The notes below the pieces were generated by a model that saw only the letters and a program-made list of their open reading frames with translations, made no database searches and had not been told where the DNA came from. Shown piece after piece: positions 41,485 through 49,787 of a stretch of DNA of 64,000 bases (its first letter is position 1; every line of letters starts with the position of its first letter). The position numbers were made by a program, and so were the translations under genes. This DNA is from Fimbriimonadaceae bacterium (lineage in GTDB: Bacteria > Armatimonadota > Fimbriimonadia > Fimbriimonadales > Fimbriimonadaceae), in the NCBI GenBank assembly GCA_019454105.1, contig CP075364.1, positions 747,362 to 811,361 on the forward strand. Direction: 5' to 3'.

Positions 41485-41871
41485 GTGCAAGCGAACTTCA
41501 TGGTGCTGTGCGAGCACGCCGCCCGTCTCGCCAACGGGGCCCCGGTTCTCGTCGGCGTCTTTCGGGGCATCCGGGCCGACCGGTTTCCTGCTGAGATCGC
41601 CCCGTTCTTTCTGGCTTTTGAAGTGGAGGCCCCGCCCCACGAGGCCGGCGAGCACAGCCTCGTCCTGCGCTTGATCGACGAGGACGGCCAAGTCTTCTTC
41701 GAGGAAGGCGTCTTGGTGAGCTTTGAGAAACGGCCGGATTACTTGCCGTCGTATTGCTATTTTGCGGAGCAAGTCGTTCTGCGGAGGCCGATCCAGATTC
41801 CGGGGAGCTACAGGTTCGATCTTCTCGCTGGCGAACAGGTCTTGATTCAGACCCGGCTCGATATCTCCTGA
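41485..41871 (+). CDS. DUF6941-like protein
   Basis: 128 aa, GTG 41485. The opening QANFMVLCEHAARLANGAPV then LVGVFRGI matches a widespread small beta-rich family (start xAxFxxxCDxAx.. GKLxxxGxFD) that I recall as DUF6941. Function unknown, soluble. Convergent with the nitrilase-family gene; their 3' ends overlap by 25 nt. Confidence 0.65.
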   Translation: MQANFMVLCEHAARLANGAPVLVGVFRGIRADRFPAEIAPFFLAFEVEAPPHEAGEHSLVLRLIDEDGQVFFEEGVLVSFEKRPDYLPSYCYFAEQVVLRRPIQIPGSYRFDLLAGEQVLIQTRLDIS

Positions 41872-42674
41872 GAAGTCAACGGGCCATAAAGCTCTGGCCG
41901 GCGCGAGTCGAGCACCACGATCTCATACTCTCCTGTCCTCACGACGGTCCGCTTCTCACGCGTGAGGGGGAGGTCGATGTCTGCGACCAAAAGGGTCTCT
42001 TCCTGGCCAGCGATGGCGACCGGGTTGCCGCCGACGTCGTAGATCCCGCTCTTCCCGATGAACCGGTATCCGTTTTCCTCGTCCGGTCGGTTGCAGGTCG
42101 CTACGAAGACCTTGTTCTCCGCCGCTCGGGCCGGGGCTATGAACTGGGGACTGGCATAAGCCCCCTCGGGCCAGTTGGTCGGCAGCACGATCAGGTCGGC
42201 CCCTTGGACTGCGAGGCAGCGGCTGGGTTCCGGGTGTCGGAGGTCAAAACAAATCAGAACGCCGATTCGACCCCACCGCGTCTCGCAGACCTCCAGCATG
42301 TCTCCCGCCTTAACATGCTTGTCGAGCCCGAGTTCTGGAAGGTGCGTCTTTCGATAGACCCAGGGGCGCTCGCCAGGCTCGATCAGGGCGGCAGCGTTGA
42401 ACAGCTCGGTGCCGTCCGACTCGGCGAACCCAACCACGCACCCGACGTTCGTTTCCTTCGCCCTCTCTTCGAGAGGCTCAAGGGCAGCAAGAGGAACGGC
42501 GATCCGCTCGGCTTCCTCTCGATCAGGGACGCAATATCCAGTCAGAAAGCACTCTGGGAACACGACCAGGTCGATCCGAAGCTGCTGAGCCTTGGTGAGC
42601 GTGCGAAGGGCCGCGTCCAGGTTGGGCTGCAACGCCCCATAAGTCGCGGGCAGTTGGGCGCAAGCGATCCTCAT
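41847..42674 (-). CDS. Carbon-nitrogen hydrolase (nitrilase superfamily)
   Basis: 275 aa, ATG 42674. Catalytic triad of the superfamily: Glu in VVFPECFLTGY, Lys in VYRKTHLPE and Cys in VLICFDLRHPE, plus the supporting GVLICFDLR and GKSGIYD. Hydrolyses an amide or nitrile; the exact substrate (omega-amide, N-carbamoyl compound) is not deducible. It begins 6 nt behind accB on the same strand, so probably an operon. Confidence 0.9.
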   Translation of the reverse strand: MRIACAQLPATYGALQPNLDAALRTLTKAQQLRIDLVVFPECFLTGYCVPDREEAERIAVPLAALEPLEERAKETNVGCVVGFAESDGTELFNAAALIEPGERPWVYRKTHLPELGLDKHVKAGDMLEVCETRWGRIGVLICFDLRHPEPSRCLAVQGADLIVLPTNWPEGAYASPQFIAPARAAENKVFVATCNRPDEENGYRFIGKSGIYDVGGNPVAIAGQEETLLVADIDLPLTREKRTVVRTGEYEIVVLDSRRPELYGPLTSQEISSRV

Positions 42675-42679
42675 ACGGA

Positions 42680-43126
42680 TCAGCCGACCCTCAGGAGAAC
42701 GTCGCCGGGCTGAACCAATTGGCCGCTTTCGGCCACGACCTCGATGACCCGTCCTGAAACCGGACTCGGCACTTCATTGAACACTTTCATCGCCTCGATG
42801 AGGCCGATCGTCTGGCCCGCAGAAATCGTGTCGCCAACTTGGACGAAGGCAGGCGAACCCGGGCTCGGAGAAGTGTAATAGACGCCCATGGCCGGAGCGA
42901 GAACGGGAGTGCCCGTAGGCGCGTTGTCCACCGACGCCACGATATCGGAATCTTGAGTTGAAGACTCCGAGATCGCTCCAGCCGCAGGGACGGCCACAGC
43001 CCCCCTCGTCGGGGCTTCGCGAGAGAACTCGACCGACCAATCTTCGCCTTTGAGCCTGGCCCGCTCAAGGCCATACTCGGCCATCAGCTTGACGAGGTCG
43101 TCGATCTTCGCCGCGAGACGAGGCAT
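42680..43126 (-). CDS. accB: Biotin carboxyl carrier protein of acetyl-CoA carboxylase
   Basis: 148 aa, ATG 43126. N-terminal KIDDLVKLMAEYGLERARLK, a flexible Ala/Pro-rich linker, then the biotinyl domain with PTGTPVLAPAMGVYYTSPSP and the biotinylation motif IEAMKVFNEV. Carries CO2 as carboxybiotin to the carboxyltransferase in fatty-acid synthesis. The usual partner accC is not adjacent. CATAAT lies 5 nt before the ATG. Confidence 0.95.
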   Translation of the reverse strand: MPRLAAKIDDLVKLMAEYGLERARLKGEDWSVEFSREAPTRGAVAVPAAGAISESSTQDSDIVASVDNAPTGTPVLAPAMGVYYTSPSPGSPAFVQVGDTISAGQTIGLIEAMKVFNEVPSPVSGRVIEVVAESGQLVQPGDVLLRVG

Positions 43127-43131
43127 CCCCC

Positions 43132-43137
43132 ATTATG
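43132..43137 (-). promoter_or_regulatory. -10-like box before accB
   Basis: CATAAT on the minus strand, 5 nt (all G) before ATG 43126; the G-run could also serve as a poor ribosome-binding site. Confidence 0.4.
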
Positions 43138-43185
43138 GTCTGACACGCGGCCATCAAGGGTAGATTTGCAGTCGGTTCGCTGCTC

Positions 43186-45261
43186 ATGTCGCTCTCCTTT
43201 GTTCCAGTTCAACCCCGGCGGTTCGACCTGCCACAATCCATCGCCCCGCTGGCCGAGCTCGCCCTGAACCTCCGCTGGTCGTGGGACGAGCCGACAGCCC
43301 GGTTGTTCCAAGCCATCGATCCCGATCTCTGGGACAAAAAAGGGGGGCCGGTCGCGGCCCTCTCAGACAAAGCGGCCGTCACCCTGCTGGCTCAAGACAA
43401 AGCTTTCGCACGCAGCGCCAAAGACCGCCTCGACGAACTACAGGGCTATCTGGCGGCTGGCAAACGCCACCGAGTCCCGCGAGTCGCCTACTTCTGCGCA
43501 GAGTTCGGTCTGCACGAGTCGTTCCCGATCTATTGCGGTGGCCTCGGCATCCTCGCTGGCGATCATTGCAAGGAAGCCTCGGACATGGACTACCCTTTTG
43601 TGGCGGTGGGGATCCTCTATCGGCGGGGGTTCTTCACACAGGCCCTCGATTGGGAAGGCCGACAAGAGCACGTCTATCCTGTGCTCGACCCGGAGCGGCT
43701 CCCAGTTGAGCGGGTCGTGCACCCGAAGACACTTGAACCTCTGACGATTCAAGTCGAGTTTCCCGGACGTTTGATCTCGATCGCGGCGTGGCGCGCAGCT
43801 GTCGGACGGGTTCCCTTGATCCTCCTTGACACAGATCTTCCCGAAAACGCGCCAGAAGACCGAGTGATCACGAGCCAGCTCTACATGTTGGGCCGGGAGA
43901 TGCGCCTGGCCCAGGAGATCGTTCTCGGAGTCGGAGGGGCTAGGATGCTGAAGGCCCTGAAGATCGAGCCAGAGGTCTGGCACATGAACGAAGGCCACAG
44001 CGCGTTGCTGTTGGTCGAGCGGCTTAGGGCCAAGTCGGCGGAAGAGGTCAAGGCGACCTCGATCCTCACGATCCACACACCCGTGCCCGAGGGGAACGAG
44101 CGGTTCGACAGGTCCGCTGTCGAAGAGCACCTCAAGGCCCTGGCTCCCGAGCTGGCAACGCAAGTGCTCGAACGAGGGCTTGACTTCAAACGGACGAAGG
44201 GTGTCTTCGATATGACCGCCTTGGGGGTCCGTCTGTCCAAGCTGCAAAACGGCGTGAGCTTGCTTCATGGAAAGACGGCGGACAAGACTTGGCGAAAGGT
44301 CGCGGGACAGGAGGTCATCGGCCTGACAAACGGCGTGCACATACCGACCTGGCTTGGCCCTGAGGTTAGGGCCTTGCTCGAGTCCGCTGGGGCCAGGTTC
44401 TCGGGCGGCACCGCTCTCTCACACTTGACTGACGGCCAATGGTCAAGCGCCCTGGAGCTGGATGACGCGGCCCTTTGGGAAGCTCACAACGCCCAAAAGC
44501 GGAGGCTGGCCGAGTTTGTCCGGATCCGATCCTTCGAGCAGTTGGCCCGAGCCGGCGCGGGTCCGTCCCGTCTCGCCGAAGCCCTCCGCGGTTTCAACCC
44601 CGACGCACTCACGATCGGATTCGCCCGCCGGTTCGCACCCTACAAACGGGCCCACTTGCTCTTCTCGGAGCCCCGGCGCCTGGCCCGCCTCATGTCCCAA
44701 GTTGGCAGACCGGTCCAGATTGTCTTCGCCGGCAAGGCCCACCCCGGCGACCGCATCGGCCAGAAGCTCGTCGAGAAGGTATATCGCCAGGCACAAGGTC
44801 GACGGTTCGCGGGAAAGGTCTTCTTGTTGGAGGACTATGCCATGGACGTCGGTCGAATGCTGGTCCAGGGCGTCGATGTCTGGTTGAACAACCCTCGTCG
44901 ACCCTTGGAAGCGTCCGGAACGAGCGGTATGAAGGCTGCAGCTAACGGGGTTCCGAACTTGTCGGTCCTCGATGGCTGGTGGGACGAAGCTTGGGCCCAA
45001 GGAAGCGAGCAGAATGGATGGGCGATCGGTGGCCGCAAGACCCTCTCAGACCCACAGGCACAAGACCAGGCCGACGCCGAAAGCCTCTACGAGGCTCTTG
45101 AGCAAGAGGTGGTCCCGTTGTACTTTGACCGCGACCCGAACGGGATCCCCACGGGTTGGCTCAGGGTCATGAAGCAATCGATCGCTTCGAGCTTGTGGCA
45201 GTTCTCCACGGCGCGCATGCTGAAGGAGTACGACGAGAGGATGGTCGGGCCAACACCATAA
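43186..45261 (+). CDS. glgP: Alpha-glucan (glycogen/maltodextrin) phosphorylase
   Basis: 691 aa, ATG 43186; the shorter thermophile-type GT35 phosphorylase. Motifs: LALNLRWSWDEPTARLF, YFCAEFGLHESFPIYCGGLG, HMNEGHSALL, IHTPVPEGNERF, TNGVHIPTWLGPEV, GFARRFAPYKRAHLLF and the PLP lysine in EASGTSGMKAAANG. Phosphorolyses alpha-1,4-glucans to glucose 1-phosphate in the cytoplasm. No other glycogen genes are in the window. The flagellar operon begins about 50 bp after it with its structured leader. Confidence 0.93.
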   Translation: MSLSFVPVQPRRFDLPQSIAPLAELALNLRWSWDEPTARLFQAIDPDLWDKKGGPVAALSDKAAVTLLAQDKAFARSAKDRLDELQGYLAAGKRHRVPRVAYFCAEFGLHESFPIYCGGLGILAGDHCKEASDMDYPFVAVGILYRRGFFTQALDWEGRQEHVYPVLDPERLPVERVVHPKTLEPLTIQVEFPGRLISIAAWRAAVGRVPLILLDTDLPENAPEDRVITSQLYMLGREMRLAQEIVLGVGGARMLKALKIEPEVWHMNEGHSALLLVERLRAKSAEEVKATSILTIHTPVPEGNERFDRSAVEEHLKALAPELATQVLERGLDFKRTKGVFDMTALGVRLSKLQNGVSLLHGKTADKTWRKVAGQEVIGLTNGVHIPTWLGPEVRALLESAGARFSGGTALSHLTDGQWSSALELDDAALWEAHNAQKRRLAEFVRIRSFEQLARAGAGPSRLAEALRGFNPDALTIGFARRFAPYKRAHLLFSEPRRLARLMSQVGRPVQIVFAGKAHPGDRIGQKLVEKVYRQAQGRRFAGKVFLLEDYAMDVGRMLVQGVDVWLNNPRRPLEASGTSGMKAAANGVPNLSVLDGWWDEAWAQGSEQNGWAIGGRKTLSDPQAQDQADAESLYEALEQEVVPLYFDRDPNGIPTGWLRVMKQSIASSLWQFSTARMLKEYDERMVGPTP

Positions 45262-45313
45262 AAGCGCTTCGGGACGCCCTCCAGACGGAAGCCCTGCCGC
45301 CAAGAATGGACAT

Positions 45314-45386
45314 GGGCCCGAAAAGGCCCTCTCGCCCAAGGATCGGGCGAGATCCAGCGAACGGAGACGCGAAGGAGGACTCCTTC
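45314..45386 (+). promoter_or_regulatory. Structured leader of the flagellar operon with hairpin over the flgB RBS
   Basis: Three consecutive hairpins: GGGCC/GGCCC (45314-45329), TCTCGCCC/GGGCGAGA (45330-45352), and GAAGGA-GGAC-TCCTTC (45371-45386). The last contains the AAGGAGGA ribosome-binding site (45372-45379) and ends 1 nt before the flgB GTG at 45388. The first pair may terminate glgP or form a riboregulatory fold; the last would mask the ribosome-binding site. Confidence 0.5.
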
Positions 45387-45387
45387 T

Positions 45388-45762
45388 GTGTCAGCACTCG
45401 ATAGACTCTTCGGAGCGACCGCAAACAACCTTCAGAACGCCATGGGCCGTGCCAGCCAGCGCCATGCCCTTGTCAGCACAAACTTGGCCAACGTCAACGT
45501 GCCTGGCTACAAGCGGCGCGACGTGGACTTTGGAATCTTGCTTGAGCAAGACGCCAATTCCACTTCCCTCGAAAGAGCTCAGGCGCGGGCCGAGCGAATG
45601 CAGCGAGTGGGCAAAGGCGCGATCCGGGTGGACGGCAACAGCGTCGACCTTGAACAAGAGGTCGTGGCCCTCAGCGAGGCCGAACTCCGGTACTCCATGC
45701 TGGGAGAGATCGCAGGAAGGTACTTCAGCGGACTCAAGACCGTGATCCGGGAAGGCAAGTAA
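45388..45762 (+). CDS. flgB: Flagellar basal-body rod protein FlgB
   Basis: 124 aa, GTG 45388 with AAGGAGGA 8 nt upstream. Proximal rod subunit in the periplasm. Rod/hook N-terminal motif RHALVSTNLANVNVPGYKRRDVDF and the C-terminal VALSEAELRYSMLGEIAGRYFSGLKTVI are typical. First gene of the basal-body/export operon; its stop TAA overlaps the flgC ATG. Confidence 0.95.
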   Translation: MSALDRLFGATANNLQNAMGRASQRHALVSTNLANVNVPGYKRRDVDFGILLEQDANSTSLERAQARAERMQRVGKGAIRVDGNSVDLEQEVVALSEAELRYSMLGEIAGRYFSGLKTVIREGK

Positions 45763-46151
45763 TGACTTTGAACACCGCTATGAGGCTGAGCGCGACCGGC
45801 ATGTCCGCCGAGCGGTTCCGGATGGACGTCATCTCGTCCAACATCGCCAACGCCAACTCCATGAAGATCGGGGAGAAAGACCCCTATCGACGGCGTATCG
45901 TGGCCCTCGAAGGAGACGACTCCGGAGTCAGGATCAGCCGGGTCTGGGAGGACCTCTCCCAGCTTAAGCAGGTTCAAGAGCCGGGAAGCCCTTATGCAGA
46001 CGAGAACGGCTACGTCTACTACTCGAACGTCGATCCTCTGAGCGAGATGGTCGATATGATGTCGGCGAGCCGGGCCTACGAGGCGAATATCGCCGCCTTC
46101 AACAGCGCGAAGGGAATGATCCGCGCCGCACTCAACATCGGACGAGTCTAA
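45762..46151 (+). CDS. flgC: Flagellar basal-body rod protein FlgC
   Basis: 129 aa, ATG overlapping the flgB stop (TAATG). Proximal rod protein: MRLSATGMSAERFRMDVISS then NIANANSMK at the N-terminus and the C-terminal NVDPLSEMVDMMSASRAYEAN characteristic of FlgC/FlgG-type rods. Ten nt separate it from fliE. Confidence 0.95.
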   Translation: MTLNTAMRLSATGMSAERFRMDVISSNIANANSMKIGEKDPYRRRIVALEGDDSGVRISRVWEDLSQLKQVQEPGSPYADENGYVYYSNVDPLSEMVDMMSASRAYEANIAAFNSAKGMIRAALNIGRV

Positions 46152-46161
46152 GGCCCGAGCC

Positions 46162-46455
46162 ATGCGAATCGACCCGTCCCAATCGGCCCTCAAAAGCTTG
46201 GCCCAGTCACCGATCGCTGAAGCGACGTCCTCCAAGGACGACTTCGGCAAGATGTTGATGGACGCCCTGCAGGAAGTGAACAAGACGCAAGCTGACGCGC
46301 GCGGTCTTCAGAACGACCTGATGGCGAATCGACCGGTGGAATATCACGATCTGATGATCGCGATGGAGCGGGCGAGCACAGCCATGTCCTTGACCCTTGC
46401 GGTCAGGAACAAGGTGCTCGAGGCCTATCAAGAGATCAGCCGAATGCAGGTCTGA
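46162..46455 (+). CDS. fliE: Flagellar hook-basal body protein FliE
   Basis: 97 aa, ATG 46162. Links the MS ring to the rod and is exported with the rod proteins. Conserved FGKMLMDALQEVNKTQADA and HDLMIAMERASTAMSLTLAVRNKVLEAY are present (the latter is the FliE signature, split here only for description). Position between flgC and fliF is canonical. Confidence 0.93.
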   Translation: MRIDPSQSALKSLAQSPIAEATSSKDDFGKMLMDALQEVNKTQADARGLQNDLMANRPVEYHDLMIAMERASTAMSLTLAVRNKVLEAYQEISRMQV

Positions 46456-46490
46456 CCCCGTTCCCCGGTCCGCTCTCTTAGTCTGACGCC

Positions 46491-48140
46491 ATGAGTGGAC
46501 TCATCAATAGATTGCGAGATTGGTGGCTTGGTGCCGACCGGACGCAGAAGACGGTCTCGATCTTCGGGACGGCCTTCCTGGTCGCCTTGCTCGGCTTCAC
46601 CGTCTATTTCGCGGGCCGCCCGCGCTTTCAGCCGGTGTTCAGCGGGCTTTCGCCTGCCGACCAGGGGCTCGTTGTCGACGAATTGAACAAACTTGGCATG
46701 CCAGTCGAGTTCAACTCTCAAGGGGCTGTGCTCGTACCTGCCGACCGGGTCGCCGAAGCCCGGATGCGTCTGGCGATGTCCGACAAGCTTCCGGCGGCCG
46801 GGCCGCAAGGAATGGAGATACTGGAAGGGATCAATTCGTTCTCCACCCCAGGCCAAGAGCGCGAGAAGATCAAAGCGGCCAAGGAAGGTGAACTGGCCCG
46901 GTCGATCTCGACTCTGGAAGGCGTCCGGTCGGCCCTGGTCCACATCAGCTTCGGGAAAGATTCTCCCTTCAGCGAGGAGACCATCGAGCCCAGTGCCGTG
47001 GTCAATATCACGGAATCGACCGGCTCGGGCCTCACGGCCATGCAAGGCAAAGCCATTGCCCGGCTCGTGCAGAACGCAGTCCCAGGGCTCAAGGCGCAAA
47101 ACGTCAGTGTGGTCAACAGCTCCGGCAGGTTGGTCTTCGATGGCCAAGAGGAGGCTTCTCCCGAGAACGTCGCGACTCGCAAGATCGAGGCCGAGATCGC
47201 CGAGGCCAAGCGGAGGGAAAGCGATCTGCAAAGGCGCCTTGACCTTGCGTTCGGGCCCGGCAACACGGTCGCGATGGTGCAGGTCAAGCTCGACATGGAC
47301 GCGGTCTCTGAAGAGCGCCGCGAGACCCAACTTGGCGACAAAAAGGTCGCCGAGCAGACCAAGGAGACCATGTCTGGCTCGACCCCCAATCCCACAGGGG
47401 GGGTCTCCGGCCTGGACGCGAACAGCCCGGCCCTGGCCCCGGCGGCGGGCGGCTCTGGCGATGCTGGCACCCGTTACCAGAGCGAGACAGTTTCGAACAA
47501 GTATCCGTCCACCGAGTCGATCCAGCAGATCCGGCGCGCGGCAGGAGAGTTGACCGGAATGACCCTGACCGTGATTTCCAACAGCGATGTGATCAAGGAT
47601 CCCGCCCCGATTCAATCGATCCTCGATAGCTACCTCGGCTCTTACAATGATCAGCCAGGGTTCACGGCCTCTGTCCAGTCCGTACCGTTCGACACCACGA
47701 CCTCCAAGGCGCAAGAAAAGGCGGCGGCGGCCGCGGCGGGAACACAAATGACCCAGCAGATCGTCTCGGTGCTTCCGGTCGCGGCCCTCTTGATGGTCGG
47801 GTTCATGGTGTCGAAAGCGATCTCAAAGATGCCCGGTCGGCACTTGACCATGGCCCTCCCGACCGGTGGCGCCGTCAGAGTCCCGGCGGGAGTCGCCAAC
47901 GACTCGGACATGCCAGAGATCCCGGGCCGTCGCACAGTCCAAGACCTTGCGAAGACCGAGCCCGAAGTGGCCGAGGCCCTGACGGCAATGGGCGTGGACA
48001 CGATCGACGAAACCGTCGATGTCGAGGCTATCCGGCAACGGATCGACATCCCCCTTGAGCAGATCAAAAAACTGGCCAAGGACAAGCCACAAATGATCGC
48101 GGCCCTCCTGAAGAGCTGGATCATGGAGGAGAGACGGTGA
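46491..48140 (+). CDS. fliF: Flagellar MS-ring protein FliF
   Basis: 549 aa, ATG 46491. Two TM segments: N-terminal TVSIFGTAFLVALLGFTVYF and C-terminal QQIVSVLPVAALLMVGFMVS. Periplasmic YscJ-like region (VVDELNKLGMPVEF, SFSTPGQEREKIKAAKEGEL, SALVHISFGKDSPFS) and the FliF C-terminal FliG-binding tail (EQIKKLAKDKPQMIAALLK, then WI). Its stop overlaps the fliG GTG (GTGA). Confidence 0.95.
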   Translation: MSGLINRLRDWWLGADRTQKTVSIFGTAFLVALLGFTVYFAGRPRFQPVFSGLSPADQGLVVDELNKLGMPVEFNSQGAVLVPADRVAEARMRLAMSDKLPAAGPQGMEILEGINSFSTPGQEREKIKAAKEGELARSISTLEGVRSALVHISFGKDSPFSEETIEPSAVVNITESTGSGLTAMQGKAIARLVQNAVPGLKAQNVSVVNSSGRLVFDGQEEASPENVATRKIEAEIAEAKRRESDLQRRLDLAFGPGNTVAMVQVKLDMDAVSEERRETQLGDKKVAEQTKETMSGSTPNPTGGVSGLDANSPALAPAAGGSGDAGTRYQSETVSNKYPSTESIQQIRRAAGELTGMTLTVISNSDVIKDPAPIQSILDSYLGSYNDQPGFTASVQSVPFDTTTSKAQEKAAAAAAGTQMTQQIVSVLPVAALLMVGFMVSKAISKMPGRHLTMALPTGGAVRVPAGVANDSDMPEIPGRRTVQDLAKTEPEVAEALTAMGVDTIDETVDVEAIRQRIDIPLEQIKKLAKDKPQMIAALLKSWIMEERR

Positions 48141-49147
48141 GGAAAGTCCAATCCGAACTCACGTCCCGGCGGAAGGCAGCGATCATCCTGGCCGTTCTCG
48201 GCACAGATCTGGCCTCTGAAGTCCTCAAGCACCTCACAGAAGACCAGGTCGAGACCCTCACCCTCGAGATCGCCCGGCTGGACAAAGTGAGTCCCGATGT
48301 CCGGGGCCAAGTCGTCCAAGAGTTTCATGAGATCGCCCAAGCCCAAGACTTCATCGCTGAGGGCGGGGTCGAAAACGCCAAGCGCGCTCTTGAAAAAGCG
48401 TTCGGGGCCGAGCAGGCCGACGTCTTGATCCGCAAGGTCGTCAACGCCATGCAGATCGTGCCTTTCGAGTTCCTGAAGCGGACAGACCCCCAACAGCTCC
48501 TGAGCTTCATCCAAGACGAGCACCCCCAGACCATTGCTCTGATCCTTGCCTTCATGCCGCTCAACCAGTCGGCGATGATCCTGACCAAGTTGCCTCCAGA
48601 ACTCCGTGCGGACGTCGCCGAAAGGATCGCGGTCATGGAGAACACCCCGCCGGAGGTGGTGCGCAAGGTCGAGCAAGTGCTCGAAAAGAAGATGTCGAGC
48701 GTCATCAGCCAAGAGATGTCGAAGGCGGGAGGGCCGAAGGCCTTGGTCGATCTGCTCAACAGGGTCGACCGCCAGACCGAGAGGCTCATCCTTGACTCGC
48801 TCACGGAGAACAACCCGGAAATGGCGGACAACGTGAAGAACATGATGTTCGTGTTCGAAGACATCGTCCAGCTCGATGACAGAGCCGTGCAGTCGGTGCT
48901 CAAAGAAGTCGACGCGCGCGAACTGGCCGTCGCCCTCAAAGGCGTACCTGCCGAGGTTCAGGAGAAAGTCTTCAAGAACATGTCCGAGCGCGCCGTGAAC
49001 ATGCTCAAGGAAGACATGGAGTTCATGGGCCCGGTCAAGCTCAGGGCAGTCGAAGAAGCCCAACAAAAGGTTGTGGCATCGATCCGGCGGCTCGAAGAGA
49101 CCGGCGAGATCAGCATCGGCCGAGGCGAGGAGGACGTCCTTGTATAA
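48137..49147 (+). CDS. fliG: Flagellar motor switch protein FliG
   Basis: 336 aa, GTG 48137 overlapping fliF. Rotor protein that contacts FliF, FliM and MotA. Motifs: RRKAAIILAVLGTDLASEVL, FLKRTDPQQLLSFIQDEHPQ (EHPQ), and the torque helix region FVFEDIVQLDDRAVQSVLKE with charged residues kept. Length is normal. Ends in EEDVLV with the stop inside the fliH start region. Confidence 0.96.
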   Translation: MRKVQSELTSRRKAAIILAVLGTDLASEVLKHLTEDQVETLTLEIARLDKVSPDVRGQVVQEFHEIAQAQDFIAEGGVENAKRALEKAFGAEQADVLIRKVVNAMQIVPFEFLKRTDPQQLLSFIQDEHPQTIALILAFMPLNQSAMILTKLPPELRADVAERIAVMENTPPEVVRKVEQVLEKKMSSVISQEMSKAGGPKALVDLLNRVDRQTERLILDSLTENNPEMADNVKNMMFVFEDIVQLDDRAVQSVLKEVDARELAVALKGVPAEVQEKVFKNMSERAVNMLKEDMEFMGPVKLRAVEEAQQKVVASIRRLEETGEISIGRGEEDVLV

Positions 49148-49787
49148 GGCTCGGCCAAAGACGGTTCGCCCCTTCACACAAGTCATTTCAGCTCCAGAGC
49201 CGGTGCATCGGGCCGTCCGCAAGTCCGAGTCGAAGCTGAGCAAGACTACAGCCGAGCTCCACGAAAAGGCCCGGCAAGAAGGCCACCAGGAGGGCCTCCA
49301 ACGTGGATACGCCGAAGGTTTCCACCGTGGGATGACTGATGCCGAGGGCCGGGTGCAGGAGCTGTACGGCGAGGCTATTGATGAGTTTCGAGGCGCCCTG
49401 ATCGGCTTTGTGGCTCGGGCTCAGTCGGCGGTCGACGGTTGGCGGACGGACGCTGAGCAGCGTGTCGCCGGTGTCGTCATGGAGATCGTCAGAAGGGCCA
49501 TTGGCGAAGAACTCGCCTTGAGCCGAGAGTCCATCGTCTCCATCGTCAGTCAGGCCATGGACGAGGTAGTCCATGGCGGAGAGGTGATCGTCCGGGTCAA
49601 TCCCCTTGACGCAGGCATCCTCTTAGGCAAAAGGGAAGAGATCCTGGCGGCTTGCTCCAATATCCGTGGGCTCGAGGTCGTGACCGATCTCGCTGTCGAA
49701 AGCGGCTGTCGGATCGAAACGAGCGGCGGGGTCATCGACGCCGAAGTCACGACGTTCTTGGATCGGATCGAGGAGGCCGCCGCGTGA
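49140..49787 (+). CDS. fliH: Flagellar assembly protein FliH
   Basis: 215 aa from TTG 49140, supported by GAGGAGGA 6 nt upstream; overlaps fliG by 8 nt. FliH regulates the FliI ATPase of the export apparatus. Shows the Gly-spaced helix typical of FliH (EKARQEGHQEGLQRGYAEGF) and a C-terminal V/F-ATPase E-subunit-like domain (VAGVVMEIVRRAIGEEL, VIVRVNPLDAG). The stop overlaps the fliI GTG. Confidence 0.88.
   Translation: MYKARPKTVRPFTQVISAPEPVHRAVRKSESKLSKTTAELHEKARQEGHQEGLQRGYAEGFHRGMTDAEGRVQELYGEAIDEFRGALIGFVARAQSAVDGWRTDAEQRVAGVVMEIVRRAIGEELALSRESIVSIVSQAMDEVVHGGEVIVRVNPLDAGILLGKREEILAACSNIRGLEVVTDLAVESGCRIETSGGVIDAEVTTFLDRIEEAAA

Noticed and set aside
45314-45352. Cyclic-di-GMP riboswitch before flgB
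   Set aside because: The hairpins lack the conserved GEMM motif elements; only generic structure is visible.
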